NCBI GenBank assembly: GCA_038236905.1
Contig: JBBRZG010000020.1
Coordinates: 1-35,396 of the forward strand
Origin: UKL13-2 sp038236905
Lineage (GTDB): Bacteria > Pseudomonadota > Gammaproteobacteria > Burkholderiales > Usitatibacteraceae
DNA length: 35,396 bases
Reading direction: 5' to 3'
Numbering within the stretch: position 1 is the first letter of the stretch; the number at the start of each line of letters is the position of its first letter. The notes beneath the pieces were generated by a model, which was given only the letters and a program-made list of their open reading frames with translations, did no database searches and was not told where the DNA came from. This document shows, piece after piece, positions 26,095 through 34,742 of this stretch. The translations under genes and the position numbers were made by a program.

Positions 26095-26829
26095 TTATAG
26101 ACTCGCCATTGCGTCCTTAATTTCGCGGTCCCGGGCTACCGAACGAGCCGCTGAAACCGCGATCATGGCCAAGCCAATTTTGTTGACCGCATCTGCAATA
26201 TTGAATAACAACTCACGTGTGACCTTCATCTCGGGTGAATTCGAAATCATGATCAAAATAAAGCACACAGGGTAAATTGACCACCCGATCAATATGAATC
26301 GCTTCATATTGTCCAAACCCGCAGAAATGGGTGCCAACGCGTACTCTTGAGCAGTTGTGACCACCACGTAAAGTAAGTAAAGAATCAGTAAAAAGGCAAC
26401 ACAACCCGAGATAAAAAGTGCCCATGCTTCATGAATTGCGCCCTGTCGGAAAAACACTTCAGCCGCATAACCTGTCGAAATCATCATCACATCCGCCACG
26501 ATCAATGACACCAATAACAGCCGATTTCTGGCCGAGCCAAGCAAGCTGGGGAATTTGATCAACATCAGCGGAGTGGTCAAAAGCCAGTCCACATAGCGTA
26601 ATTCAGTTGGAAACTTTACCAAGGATTCCATCATGCCGTCTCGAGGCACATATCCGAGCATCAGAGAATAGTTAATCGCCCCGATACCCAGATAACACGC
26701 GGCGATTGAGGCAGTTGAGCGAAATTCGGCGGGCAGCGAGTCGCGTTCCAGCACGAAATAAAATGTTGCAGCACAGAACGCGATGAACGTTATCAAGAAC
26801 GAGTATTGGGTCAGCAATGCCAAGCTCAT
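26095..26829 (-). CDS. Microbial rhodopsin, proteorhodopsin-like with DTK motif
   Basis: Seven membrane helices in 244 residues, with no signal extension. Helix C reads RYVDWLLTTPLMLIK: Arg78, counterion D81, T85, and K92 at the proton-donor position, spacing 11 from D81 as in the DTE set of proteorhodopsin. Helix G reads FNIADAVNKIG with second counterion D213 and retinal Schiff-base lysine K217. Helix F has WSIYP (W183, Y186, P187). M89 occupies the colour-tuning position, which predicts green absorption. The site of the counterion-partner His is N53, 28 residues before D81. This matches Exiguobacterium sibiricum rhodopsin (D85, K96) except for its His57. GGAG lies six bases before the ATG. 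Likely a light-driven outward proton pump; a modified role is possible. No retinal-synthesis genes in the window. Confidence 0.95.
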   Translation of the reverse strand: MSLALLTQYSFLITFIAFCAATFYFVLERDSLPAEFRSTASIAACYLGIGAINYSLMLGYVPRDGMMESLVKFPTELRYVDWLLTTPLMLIKFPSLLGSARNRLLLVSLIVADVMMISTGYAAEVFFRQGAIHEAWALFISGCVAFLLILYLLYVVVTTAQEYALAPISAGLDNMKRFILIGWSIYPVCFILIMISNSPEMKVTRELLFNIADAVNKIGLAMIAVSAARSVARDREIKDAMASL

Positions 26830-26870
26830 GTTAGCTCCATAGGGTGAAAAAGTGACTCTTGAATACTCTG

Positions 26871-26908
26871 CGCAGGCTCGACAGATTTTTCTCGCCTTTT
26901 AGCCTGCG
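26871..26908 (-). promoter_or_regulatory. Inverted repeat in the rhodopsin upstream region
   Basis: CGCAGGCT at 26871-26878 and AGCCTGCG at 26901-26908 form an 8-pair stem with a 22-base spacer, about 40 bases before the rhodopsin ATG. It may be a leader hairpin or an operator. The GC stem stands out in an AT-richer stretch. Confidence 0.35.
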
Positions 26909-26993
26909 GGGAGGATAGCATTGCGCGATACCATGGATTAACTTTTCAAAATATCGCAAAATCTTCGCAAACCCAGAAGCGAGACCGTGTTAG

Positions 26994-27149
26994 CCTTTAA
27001 CGCCAAGTTGTGCGAGACCAAGCTTTATTTCATGGCCGTACGCAGACAAGAGCCGTGCCGAACCAAACAATCCAGGTTTCTTTGTGGTTGATCCGCAAAA
27101 CAAAGCCGACTTAACCGATGTGGTCGGCACGCTAACGCAATATTTTTGA
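26994..27149 (+). pseudogene. Possible C-terminal remnant of an unknown gene
   Basis: 51 open codons ended by TGA at 27147-27149, with a TAG just upstream and no start codon. The translation contains PNNPGFFVVDPQNKADL and TDVVGTLTQYF, which looks like coding sequence more than noise. I cannot name the family. It could be the leftover of a gene broken when the rhodopsin region changed, or chance. Confidence 0.25.
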
Positions 27150-27191
27150 TCATAAAGCCCGACCTCGAACCCAGCCGACACAAGAATTCTT

Positions 27192-27845
27192 ATGATCACA
27201 AGAGCGACGGGAGCAGAATTTGCTGGCGATAACGTGTTTAGAAAAACACAGCGCGGCTATGAAGAAATCGCGCAAGAGACGCAAATATTGCATCCACGAC
27301 TGCGACGATTTCTGGTGTTTGTAGATGGCGTGCGCACGCTTGACCAACTGATCGAGTTGACACACGTTTTAGGCAACACGCGTGATGCGATCGATAGTCT
27401 ATTTGCAGATGGTTTTATTGCGCTTAAACGCGATCCACAGGCGGCTCTTGAACACAATGGCGCGCCGCAAAAAAATCCCTTTTCGAATGTCGCCGCGTTT
27501 ACACGCAACGTCGTGTCGTTACCGTTGCCGCGTCAACCCCAGCAACAAGCGGATAGACCGATTGAACCGCCGCCTGTTGAGCAAACTGCTGCGCGAACGA
27601 GCGCCCAACCCGCCGCGCGCGCGGGTGGATATTTCCCACTAGAAACAGTCAAGGCCTATATCCTTGCCGATTTGCGTGTTCGCATGAAAAAAGATGTTGA
27701 ACTGATTGCGCCAAAAATCACCTCGGCAGAAACCGTTGAAGACCTCATCGTCATGATGATGCGACTGCGCGATATTTTGATGAAATACTCCAGCGCAGAG
27801 GAGGCGGAGCAGTTCATGAATAAATTTAAGAATATGTTGACCTAA
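27192..27845 (+). CDS. Conserved hypothetical protein with winged-helix-like N-terminus
   Basis: 217 residues, cytoplasmic. The N-terminal 85 residues (KTQRGYEEIAQ, then LRRFLVFVDGVRTLDQLIEL and DAIDSLFADGFI) look like a small winged-helix or PATAN-type domain seen in betaproteobacterial signalling-related proteins. A Pro/Gln-rich linker follows (about 110-145), then a helical C-terminal domain (LETVKAYILADLRVRMKKDV to MNKFKNML). No named family is recognised. The ATG has no strong Shine-Dalgarno. Between the rhodopsin and a methyltransferase. Confidence 0.75.
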   Translation: MITRATGAEFAGDNVFRKTQRGYEEIAQETQILHPRLRRFLVFVDGVRTLDQLIELTHVLGNTRDAIDSLFADGFIALKRDPQAALEHNGAPQKNPFSNVAAFTRNVVSLPLPRQPQQQADRPIEPPPVEQTAARTSAQPAARAGGYFPLETVKAYILADLRVRMKKDVELIAPKITSAETVEDLIVMMMRLRDILMKYSSAEEAEQFMNKFKNMLT

Positions 27846-28008
27846 TCGGATGCGGAGACGGCTGTTCATCGGTCGCATTGAATCTACGTTTAAAGCGCGT
27901 CCACGCTGACGCGAAGCAAAAATTAATTCACAACCTCCAGCATTGGCGGCCTTTTCCAAGCACATATTTGCCGAAGAGCGCTCTAGATATAGGGCGTTTC
28001 GTGCCATT

Positions 28009-28617
28009 TCAATTTTTACGAATCGCCGCGATACGTTGAACCATCGCAGGCTTGGGTTCCCGGACAAACACATTTTCATACGCGATGACCTGCAATTCAC
28101 CACGCACCGCGTTCAGCAGCTCTTCAGGCTCAAGCAAAAATTCAGCGCGTGCAGGCCGTCCGAACTGCTCATTACCAATCGCGAATGTTTCGTAAATCAG
28201 GATCCCGCCAGGGGCGATTGCCGCAACAATGAGCGGCAACAACGGACGATACAGATAATTGGTTACGACCACCGCGACAAATTGCTGATTTGCAAACGGC
28301 CACGGGTTTAGTTCTAAGTCGGCCGTAAATAAGGTCACCCCTAGCGGTGGCTCAACAAATCGGCTCAGGTCACAATCTACCGCAATCACGGTATGACCCA
28401 TCGACACCAGCGCGCGTGAATGGCGGCCCGCCCCTGCGGCGATATCCAAAACCTGTGCTGCGGCGGTATCCTGCACATCACCGCGAATGGGGCTCCGCTC
28501 AGCACTCTGCTCCGGAATCATTTCAGCAAACCGCAGCACCCATGGCGAAGCGTGCAAAGCCGTATGCTCGGCATGCCGCTCAGCGGGATGCGAAACGTTT
28601 AAATGATTTGGATTCAT
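28009..28617 (-). CDS. Class I SAM-dependent methyltransferase
   Basis: Rossmann methyltransferase with motif I VLDIAAGAGRHSRAL, motif II VIAVDCDLS, the acidic ADLELNPWPF, and IAPGGILIYETFA. The C-terminus has FLLEPEELLNAVRGELQVIAYE. Similar proteins are small-molecule or TehB-like enzymes, but the substrate is not predictable. The start at 28617 (MNPNHLNVSH) gives 202 residues and leaves 49 bases to the divergent kynU; the open frame continues 36 codons upstream into kynU. Confidence 0.88.
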   Translation of the reverse strand: MNPNHLNVSHPAERHAEHTALHASPWVLRFAEMIPEQSAERSPIRGDVQDTAAAQVLDIAAGAGRHSRALVSMGHTVIAVDCDLSRFVEPPLGVTLFTADLELNPWPFANQQFVAVVVTNYLYRPLLPLIVAAIAPGGILIYETFAIGNEQFGRPARAEFLLEPEELLNAVRGELQVIAYENVFVREPKPAMVQRIAAIRKN

Positions 28618-28666
28618 ACAATAATAGTAACCGAGGTCAGAGAGACTGGCCGCTCTGCGATAATTA

Positions 28667-29953
28667 ATGATGAAAACACTTTCCAAATTCTCCGCCGCGG
28701 CAGCGGTGACACGTGAAGCCTGCATTCAGCTCGACGACCAAGACGAATTAAGCCATGCCCGCGCAAGGTTCAGTTTGACCGACGACACCGTCTACCTTGA
28801 CGGGAATTCGCTGGGCGCGTTACCCCGCATAACATCGGCACATATTGCCCACGTGGTTGAACATCAATGGGGGCGTGATTTGATTCGGTCGTGGAATCAG
28901 CATGACTGGATTAACCTTCCGCAAAAAATCGGTGCAAAGATTGCCGCGTTAATCGGTGCCCATACCCATGAGGTCATCGTTGCCGATTCGACCTCGATCA
29001 ATATTTTTAAGCTGCTTGCGGCAGTACTACAACTGCCGCGCGTGGCGGATGACGAAAACCGCCGCGTAATCATTTCGGAACGCGGGAATTTCCCCACGGA
29101 CTTGTACATCGCGCAAGGTTTGACCGAGCTGCTTGGAAATAAATACCAATTGAAGTTAGTTGAGGCTGATCATATCGAGCATGCGCTTGATCATACGGTC
29201 GCGGCAGCGTTGATCACTCAGGTTGATTACCGCACAGGGCATGTTCACAATATGTCCGCGCTGAACCAACAGGCAAAAGCCGCAGGTACCCACATAATCT
29301 GGGACCTCAGCCACAGTACGGGTGCGTTGCCGGTTGCGCTGGCAGAATCCGGCGCAGAGCTTGCGGTGGGCTGCGGTTATAAATATCTGAACGGTGGACC
29401 GGGTGCGCCAGCGTATTTGTATGTGACTTCATCGCTTCAAACGCAAATGTCCACGCCGCTTGCGGGCTGGCTGGGCCATGCCGCGCCATTTAATTTTGCG
29501 GCGGATTATCAGCCCGCAGCAAATATGAATCGATTTTTGTGCGGCACCCATTCAGCCATCTCGATGGCGGCGCTGGAATGCGGACTGGATACGTTTGATA
29601 ACGTCTCGGTGGTAGCGTTGCGGCAAAAATCGTTGGCGCTGAGCGATCTGTTCTGGCAATTGATGGATGAACATTGCGCAGCATTTGGCTTTACCTGCGT
29701 ATCACCACGCGAGCACGCGGCGCGCGCAAGCCACCTTTCATTTGCGCATCCGCATGCATATGCGATTATGCAAGCGCTGATTGCGCGCCACGTGATCGGC
29801 GATTTCCGCCAACCTGATCTCTTGCGCTTTGGGTTTACGCCGCTTTACACCCGTTTTGTGGATGTGTGGGATGCTGTCAACACCTTGCGCGAGGTCATGA
29901 ACAAAGATGAATGGAAAGCGGTGCAATTTCAGACCAGAAATGCGGTCACATAA
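28667..29953 (+). CDS. kynU: Kynureninase
   Basis: PLP enzyme that cleaves kynurenine to anthranilate and alanine (or 3-hydroxykynurenine to 3-hydroxyanthranilate). YLDGNSLGALP is at 43-53, ADSTSINIFKLL near 106-117, IWDLSHSTGALP (D213) and the PLP lysine K239 in GCGYKYLNGGPGAPAY; SGTHS-like CGTHSAIS follows. Length 428. No kynA or kynB nearby. It is followed by nadA, 54 bases later, which links it loosely to NAD metabolism, although NadA uses iminoaspartate and not a kynurenine product. Confidence 0.93.
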   Translation: MMKTLSKFSAAAAVTREACIQLDDQDELSHARARFSLTDDTVYLDGNSLGALPRITSAHIAHVVEHQWGRDLIRSWNQHDWINLPQKIGAKIAALIGAHTHEVIVADSTSINIFKLLAAVLQLPRVADDENRRVIISERGNFPTDLYIAQGLTELLGNKYQLKLVEADHIEHALDHTVAAALITQVDYRTGHVHNMSALNQQAKAAGTHIIWDLSHSTGALPVALAESGAELAVGCGYKYLNGGPGAPAYLYVTSSLQTQMSTPLAGWLGHAAPFNFAADYQPAANMNRFLCGTHSAISMAALECGLDTFDNVSVVALRQKSLALSDLFWQLMDEHCAAFGFTCVSPREHAARASHLSFAHPHAYAIMQALIARHVIGDFRQPDLLRFGFTPLYTRFVDVWDAVNTLREVMNKDEWKAVQFQTRNAVT

Positions 29954-30006
29954 TTTCCGAGTCTGTTGCTGCCGACTACCACGCTTCATAAAGATTGAAT
30001 GTTCCT

Positions 30007-31152
30007 ATGCCTACACTTGCCCCAATCCGTATCGAGTACGACCATCCTCTACATCGTAGCGTAGGCAGGCTGGACACGAAAATTTCCACCGAACACGCGT
30101 GGGCAAAAGTTTTATACGAGCCTTCACCCGCCGAGAGAATTGAGCTTAAAGCGAAAATAAAGAGATTGTTAACGGAGAAAGACGCCGTATTGGTTGCGCA
30201 TTATTACGTGCATCCTGATCTGCAGGATTTGGCCGAAGAAACCGGCGGCTGCGTTTCAGATTCGCTCGAAATGGCGCGATTTGGCCGTGACCATCCTGCC
30301 AAAACCGTGGTCGTGTGCGGCGTGCGGTTCATGGGTGAAACCGCGAAAATACTGAATCCTGAAAAACGTGTGTTGATGCCGGAGCTGGAGGCGGAATGCT
30401 CGCTAGATCTAGGCTGTCCGCCGGATGAATTCAATAAATTTTGCGACGAGCATCCTGATCGCACCGTGGTGGTTTATGCCAATACCAGCGCCGCCGTTAA
30501 AGCCCGCGCTGATTGGATGGTCACGTCCAGCATCGGGCTTAAAATCGTTGAACATTTGCATGCGCAAGGTAAAAAAATATTGTGGGCCCCGGATCGCCAC
30601 TTGGGTAATTACATTCAGGCGCAAACTGGCGCGGACATGCTGATGTGGCAAGGCTCGTGTATTGTCCATGATGAGTTCAAAGCTTTTGAGCTGGAAGAAT
30701 TGAAAAAGCAGCATCCGCGCGCCAAGGTGCTGGTACATCCTGAATCGCCTGCCAGTGTGGTGCGGTTGGCTGACGTGGTCGGCTCGACCACCCAGATTAT
30801 TAGGGCCGCACAAACGCTTGAAGCGACTGAATTTATCGTCGCGACCGATAAAGGCATTTTTCACAAAATGAAGGCGGCTGCTCCGGGAAAAATATTCATT
30901 GAGGCGCCTACCGCGGGCAATTCAGCAACCTGCAAGAGCTGCGCGCATTGCCCGTGGATGGCAATGAACGGCTTAGCAAACTTAGCCGAGGTTTTGGAAA
31001 ACGGCAAGAATGAAATCAAAGTGGATGCAGAAATCGGTCGGCGGGCGAAACTTTCGATTCAACGTATGCTGGATTTTGCGAAGGGCCTCAATCTTGGCGC
31101 GGGCATTGTCCAATCGCCCAGCGCCAGTCCCCACGGCGTCGGCCCTGCATAG
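30007..31152 (+). CDS. nadA: Quinolinate synthase
   Basis: Fe-S enzyme that condenses iminoaspartate with dihydroxyacetone phosphate to quinolinate for NAD. Motifs include VAHYYVHPDLQDLAE, the conserved CSLDLGCP, GSCIVH and the C-terminal CKSCAHCPWMAMN. The cluster ligands are expected among C131, C218 and the last Cys group (309-315). The ATG at 30007 gives 381 residues; a TTG at 29995 is less likely. It needs the ISC machinery encoded at the left of this window. nadB is not in the window. Confidence 0.95.
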   Translation: MPTLAPIRIEYDHPLHRSVGRLDTKISTEHAWAKVLYEPSPAERIELKAKIKRLLTEKDAVLVAHYYVHPDLQDLAEETGGCVSDSLEMARFGRDHPAKTVVVCGVRFMGETAKILNPEKRVLMPELEAECSLDLGCPPDEFNKFCDEHPDRTVVVYANTSAAVKARADWMVTSSIGLKIVEHLHAQGKKILWAPDRHLGNYIQAQTGADMLMWQGSCIVHDEFKAFELEELKKQHPRAKVLVHPESPASVVRLADVVGSTTQIIRAAQTLEATEFIVATDKGIFHKMKAAAPGKIFIEAPTAGNSATCKSCAHCPWMAMNGLANLAEVLENGKNEIKVDAEIGRRAKLSIQRMLDFAKGLNLGAGIVQSPSASPHGVGPA

Positions 31153-31243
31153 CGATCTGCGAACCTGCGCCTGAACATCGCTCAGATTTCATGCTTGGCA
31201 GACTTCGCAGCCACCCGCGCAACAAACTTTTATCCCAATAAAC

Positions 31244-31756
31244 ATGACAACGTCCGATCATCCCGCGCTGAACAGCGAAGAAATTTCGTTATTGGCTGAA
31301 ATTACCAAAGGACTCCTTCCCGCCCATGGCGCGCTCGCTGTCGAAGTGGTTAAGCGGGTCACGGATCAAACGCGCAACCTGCGTGAAATTGTTCAGACGC
31401 TGGCGGTTGGGATTGACGATGCGGAAAAGCGCGCTTATTTTGTGCGTCGCGCCAAGTTGGCCGTCGAAAAACATCGTGCACAAAAAACCTTCTTCGCCAA
31501 AAGCGCGGGTGCCAGCAAAGAACGCCGCCTAACGCCGCTCTCGTCCGAGCAAATGGCATGTGCCGAGGAAGCAGTATCGGTCACGCTAGGTGCGCAGGCT
31601 TCTGTTTTGGTTGCCCGCTATGCCTCGTCCACTGATAATTCGCGCGACTTTTTTGAACAGCTATCGACGCATCTCAAGACCACTAATGAGCGTACCGCGC
31701 TTTTTAAAGCTGCGCGCAAGTTAAACCGTCGTAGTCACGTCAAACCATCGCCTTAG
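31244..31756 (+). CDS. Conserved hypothetical protein
   Basis: 170 residues, helical, soluble. The part from about 100 (EQMACAEEAVSVTLGAQASV LVARYA, then DFFEQLSTHL) resembles a helical domain found at the C-terminus of some betaproteobacterial Ser/Thr kinases and adenylate cyclases, where it reads GPMAKVLVRRAA. No catalytic motifs. Preceded by nadA after 91 bases, so possibly cotranscribed. The resemblance is by eye only. Confidence 0.7.
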   Translation: MTTSDHPALNSEEISLLAEITKGLLPAHGALAVEVVKRVTDQTRNLREIVQTLAVGIDDAEKRAYFVRRAKLAVEKHRAQKTFFAKSAGASKERRLTPLSSEQMACAEEAVSVTLGAQASVLVARYASSTDNSRDFFEQLSTHLKTTNERTALFKAARKLNRRSHVKPSP

Positions 31757-31794
31757 CAGCGGCGCGTTTAGCCATCGAGCTTTTTATTTTGCGT

Positions 31795-32946
31795 TTATTT
31801 TTTATACAAATCGCTGGCGCGGTAGTTGCGATGAACATGCCGCAAACCCACCAAAATAGCCGCACTCACCGGCAGCGCGAGTAATAAACCAAAGAAACCG
31901 AATACCTGTCCAAACGCCAACAAGGCGAAAATGACGGCGACAGGATGCAAACCAATTCGATCTCCCACCAGCCACGGGGTAACCACAAAGCCTTCCAGCA
32001 ACTGGCCCACGCCAAACACGGCCCACACCATCATCACGCCCGTAATAGAGGGGAACTGCATCAACGCGGCTACAGTGCCTAACAGCAGGCCGATGCCGAT
32101 CCCAAGGTAGGGAACAAACACCAGAATACCGGTGATGAGCCCGACGGGCAGCGCAAATTTCAGCCCGACCAGCCACATCCCCGCCACATAAAATACGGCC
32201 ATCAACACCATCACGCTGAGCTGTCCGCGCAAGAATTCTGAGAGCACTGCATCGATCTCACGCGCGAGCGTCGACACGGTGGTGTAAAAGCGTCGTGGCA
32301 CCATCGAATCCACGCTGGCGACGATGCCGTTCCAATCGCGCAGCACATAGAAAAGCACCACGGGGAGCAAGGCAAGATTCACCATAAAGCCGACAACCGC
32401 CATGCCGCCCACACCAACCGAGGCAAACACACGTTTGGCAATGCCACCAGCGTCTTGCAGATTATCGGTTACAAACTGGCGGAATACGGTTGGATCGAGC
32501 GTGAGCGAGGTGCCCAGCTTTTGATTCACCCAAGGCAGTGCGATGGTTTTGATTTGATCTACCAGCGCTGGAAATTGCTCCACAAGCTGCGATATTTCGG
32601 TGTAGAACAGCGGCAGAATAATCACCAGCAGCAACACGACGCTCAAAATAAGCACCAGCACCGCCAACGCAGTGCCCAACGCGCGCGGTACCCCCCGCGC
32701 AGCGAGCTTGTTGACCAATGGATCAAAAATGTAGGCGAGTATGCCCGCCGCTAGAAATGGTGCCAGGATCGGCGATAGCGTCCACAGCAGCAATGCAAAG
32801 ACAATTAGCACCACGATCAGCGTCGCCAGATGCAAATCCAGCCATGCGAGTGGGCGAGCGTGCGCGCGTCCGTGAAGCCGTGCAAGCCACTGAGGGCGGA
32901 GCGGTAGGTGCGATCGAATCAACGAACGTTTCGGATTAGGCGTCAT
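31795..32946 (-). CDS. AI-2E family transporter (PerM-like permease)
   Basis: About eight membrane helices in 383 residues. Characteristic segments are LSPILAPFLAAGILAYIFDPLVNKL, the amphipathic NQKLG region, and VFVPYLGIGIGLLLG with LLEGFVVTPWLVGDRIGLHPVAVIFALL near the C-terminus. The family includes TqsA and PerM; the substrate is uncertain. The gene is divergent from purM, a layout common in betaproteobacteria. Confidence 0.9.
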   Translation of the reverse strand: MTPNPKRSLIRSHLPLRPQWLARLHGRAHARPLAWLDLHLATLIVVLIVFALLLWTLSPILAPFLAAGILAYIFDPLVNKLAARGVPRALGTALAVLVLILSVVLLLVIILPLFYTEISQLVEQFPALVDQIKTIALPWVNQKLGTSLTLDPTVFRQFVTDNLQDAGGIAKRVFASVGVGGMAVVGFMVNLALLPVVLFYVLRDWNGIVASVDSMVPRRFYTTVSTLAREIDAVLSEFLRGQLSVMVLMAVFYVAGMWLVGLKFALPVGLITGILVFVPYLGIGIGLLLGTVAALMQFPSITGVMMVWAVFGVGQLLEGFVVTPWLVGDRIGLHPVAVIFALLAFGQVFGFFGLLLALPVSAAILVGLRHVHRNYRASDLYKK

Positions 32947-33093
32947 TTCCAGTAAAATTTGGTTTTATTGCAAGCATGCTAACCGAAATTCAGCCAATTT
33001 CAACGGCTCAATTGACCAGCCTATTTCTTCGCTATTCGCTATCTCTTTACTTTCTCGTTACCGCCTCTGTTGTCTCTTCCAACTTTTTCTTTT

Positions 33094-34158
33094 ATGAAGC
33101 CCATGGCACCAAATTCTCTTCCCCCCTCTTCACTTTCGCCGCTGACATATAAAGACGCGGGGGTTGATATTGATGAAGGCGACCAACTCGTCGAAAATAT
33201 CAAACCGTTCGCCAAACGTACCATGCGCCCCGAAGTGCTGGGCGGCATCGGCGGATTCGGCGCGCTGGTGGAAGTATCAAAGAAATATAAAAACCCGGTG
33301 ATGGTCTCGGGCACCGATGGTGTCGGCACCAAACTAAAACTGGCGTTCCACTTGAACAAACACGACACCGTTGGCCAGGATTTGGTCGCCATGAGCGTGA
33401 ACGATATTTTGGTACAGGGCGCGGAGCCAATTTTCTTCCTTGATTATTTTGCATGCGGCAAATTGGATGTGCCGGTCGCGACGGATGTGGTCAAGGGCAT
33501 CGCTTATGGCTGCGAGCTGGCGGGCTGCGCGCTGATCGGCGGCGAGACTGCCGAAATGCCATCAATGTATCCGGCGGGCGAATATGACCTGGCGGGCTTC
33601 GCCGTCGGCTTGGTTGAACGCGACGCGATCATTACCGGTCTGACGATGGCGTCGGGCGACATCGTGTTGGGTCTGAAATCGAGCGGGCCACATTCGAATG
33701 GCTATTCGCTGGTGCGCAAAATTATTGAACGATCAGGCGTGGATTTGAACGCGCCTGAAAACGCGCAATTAGCTCTTAACCTTATCGCGCCGACGCGGAT
33801 CTACGTGAAACCGTTGCTCGCGCTAATGCAAGCGATGTCAGTGAAAGCGATGGCCCACATTACAGGAGGTGGATTGACGGAGAACATTCCGCGCATGTTC
33901 CCGCCGCACGTGAAGGCCGTGATTGATCGCAAATCATGGGTCGCGCCGGGTGTGTTTGCATGGCTGCAGCAGCATGGAAATATCGATGATGGCGAGATGG
34001 CGCGGACGTTTAATTGCGGGATTGGCATGATTGTCGTTATCGCCAAAGACGACGCAGAACGCGCCGCCGAATTGCTTCGCGAACATGGTGAAACCGTATT
34101 TGTGATTGGTGAAATTCAAGCGCGCGCGGATGGGGAAAAGCAGGCAATTGTGCTTTAG
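33094..34158 (+). CDS. purM: Phosphoribosylformylglycinamidine cyclo-ligase (AIR synthetase)
   Basis: ATP-dependent ring closure in purine synthesis. LTYKDAGVDIDEGD opens the conserved part, VSGTDGVGTKLKLA binds nucleotide/phosphate, and then MSVNDILVQGAEPIFFLDYFACGKL, GCALIGGETAEMP and HITGGGLTENIPRM. The ATG at 33094 gives 354 residues; Met at 33103 is an alternative, and the frame is open to a TTG at 33070. No clear Shine-Dalgarno. purN follows on the same strand, but about 580 bases later. Confidence 0.96.
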   Translation: MKPMAPNSLPPSSLSPLTYKDAGVDIDEGDQLVENIKPFAKRTMRPEVLGGIGGFGALVEVSKKYKNPVMVSGTDGVGTKLKLAFHLNKHDTVGQDLVAMSVNDILVQGAEPIFFLDYFACGKLDVPVATDVVKGIAYGCELAGCALIGGETAEMPSMYPAGEYDLAGFAVGLVERDAIITGLTMASGDIVLGLKSSGPHSNGYSLVRKIIERSGVDLNAPENAQLALNLIAPTRIYVKPLLALMQAMSVKAMAHITGGGLTENIPRMFPPHVKAVIDRKSWVAPGVFAWLQQHGNIDDGEMARTFNCGIGMIVVIAKDDAERAAELLREHGETVFVIGEIQARADGEKQAIVL

Positions 34159-34462
34159 CCTTGATCGGTTTTATTCAGTTTTTTTGCTGATTTAAACAGC
34201 AACCCGCTGATAGAAAACACAACGGCGATCGCGGCCAAGTATGCTGCGGTGCGCCGGAGTCAACTCCGCACAACAAGATCGCAAACGCGATGCCGACCAC
34301 CGCAATTTGCAATACCGCCGCGCTGCGAGACAACTGGCTTAGCGCCGTTGGCTTACGATGCGCCATCCTCTGGAACGCGCCAAACAGCAACAGAGTGGCT
34401 GCCAGCAGGTTAGATGGATTGATAAATAAATGCGTGGCCGTGCTGCCCATCGGCTTCCGCAT
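34155..34462 (-). pseudogene. Small membrane protein gene with probable frameshift
   Basis: One frame from the ATG at 34462 (MRKPMGSTATHLF) encodes two membrane helices (NLLAATLLLFGAF; AVLQIAVVGIAFAILLCGV). Near 34240-34262 the hydrophobic pattern moves to another frame: AAYLAAIAVVFSISGLLF, then KSAKKLNKTDQG and a stop at 34157-34155. Together this makes about 102 residues with three helices, and the stop overlaps the purM stop in the convergent direction. In the first frame alone the end is a Cys/Pro-rich tail with a stop at 34175. A one-base deletion in the gene or a sequencing error would explain it. The family is not recognised. Confidence 0.45.
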
Positions 34463-34742
34463 TACCTTGCTGTAAATGTTATTTTTGCCGTGATACTTTG
34501 TACCAACCCACTCTTTAGAGCGTCTTCTGCAATAAGTGCAGGTAAACATCTTCGATAACGAAACAGCATTTTTGCGAGTAAAGTTGTGGGTGAAATTTTG
34601 CTACAACCTAGCCATTGGGAAATATCAGATTTAAAAACCCCAGAACTAGCGCGGCTTAGCAAGCAAAAGTGTGTCGTAACGCTCGCAGGTGCTGGATGTT
34701 CTATAATTTGTTTCGCTATTTATCTATTTCTCATCGCAAACC

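Larger units (their letters stand above)
26830..27191. other. 362-base gap: rhodopsin leader and a possible gene remnant
   Basis: The left part is the rhodopsin upstream region and holds an inverted repeat. I found no convincing -35/-10 pair by eye. The right part (26994-27149, plus) is an open frame without a start codon that reads like a protein C-terminus. Confidence 0.5.

Noticed and set aside
26990..27199. 69-codon minus-strand frame between the rhodopsin and the hypothetical gene
   Set aside because: No Shine-Dalgarno and no protein-like pattern; the opposite-strand fragment is more coding-like.
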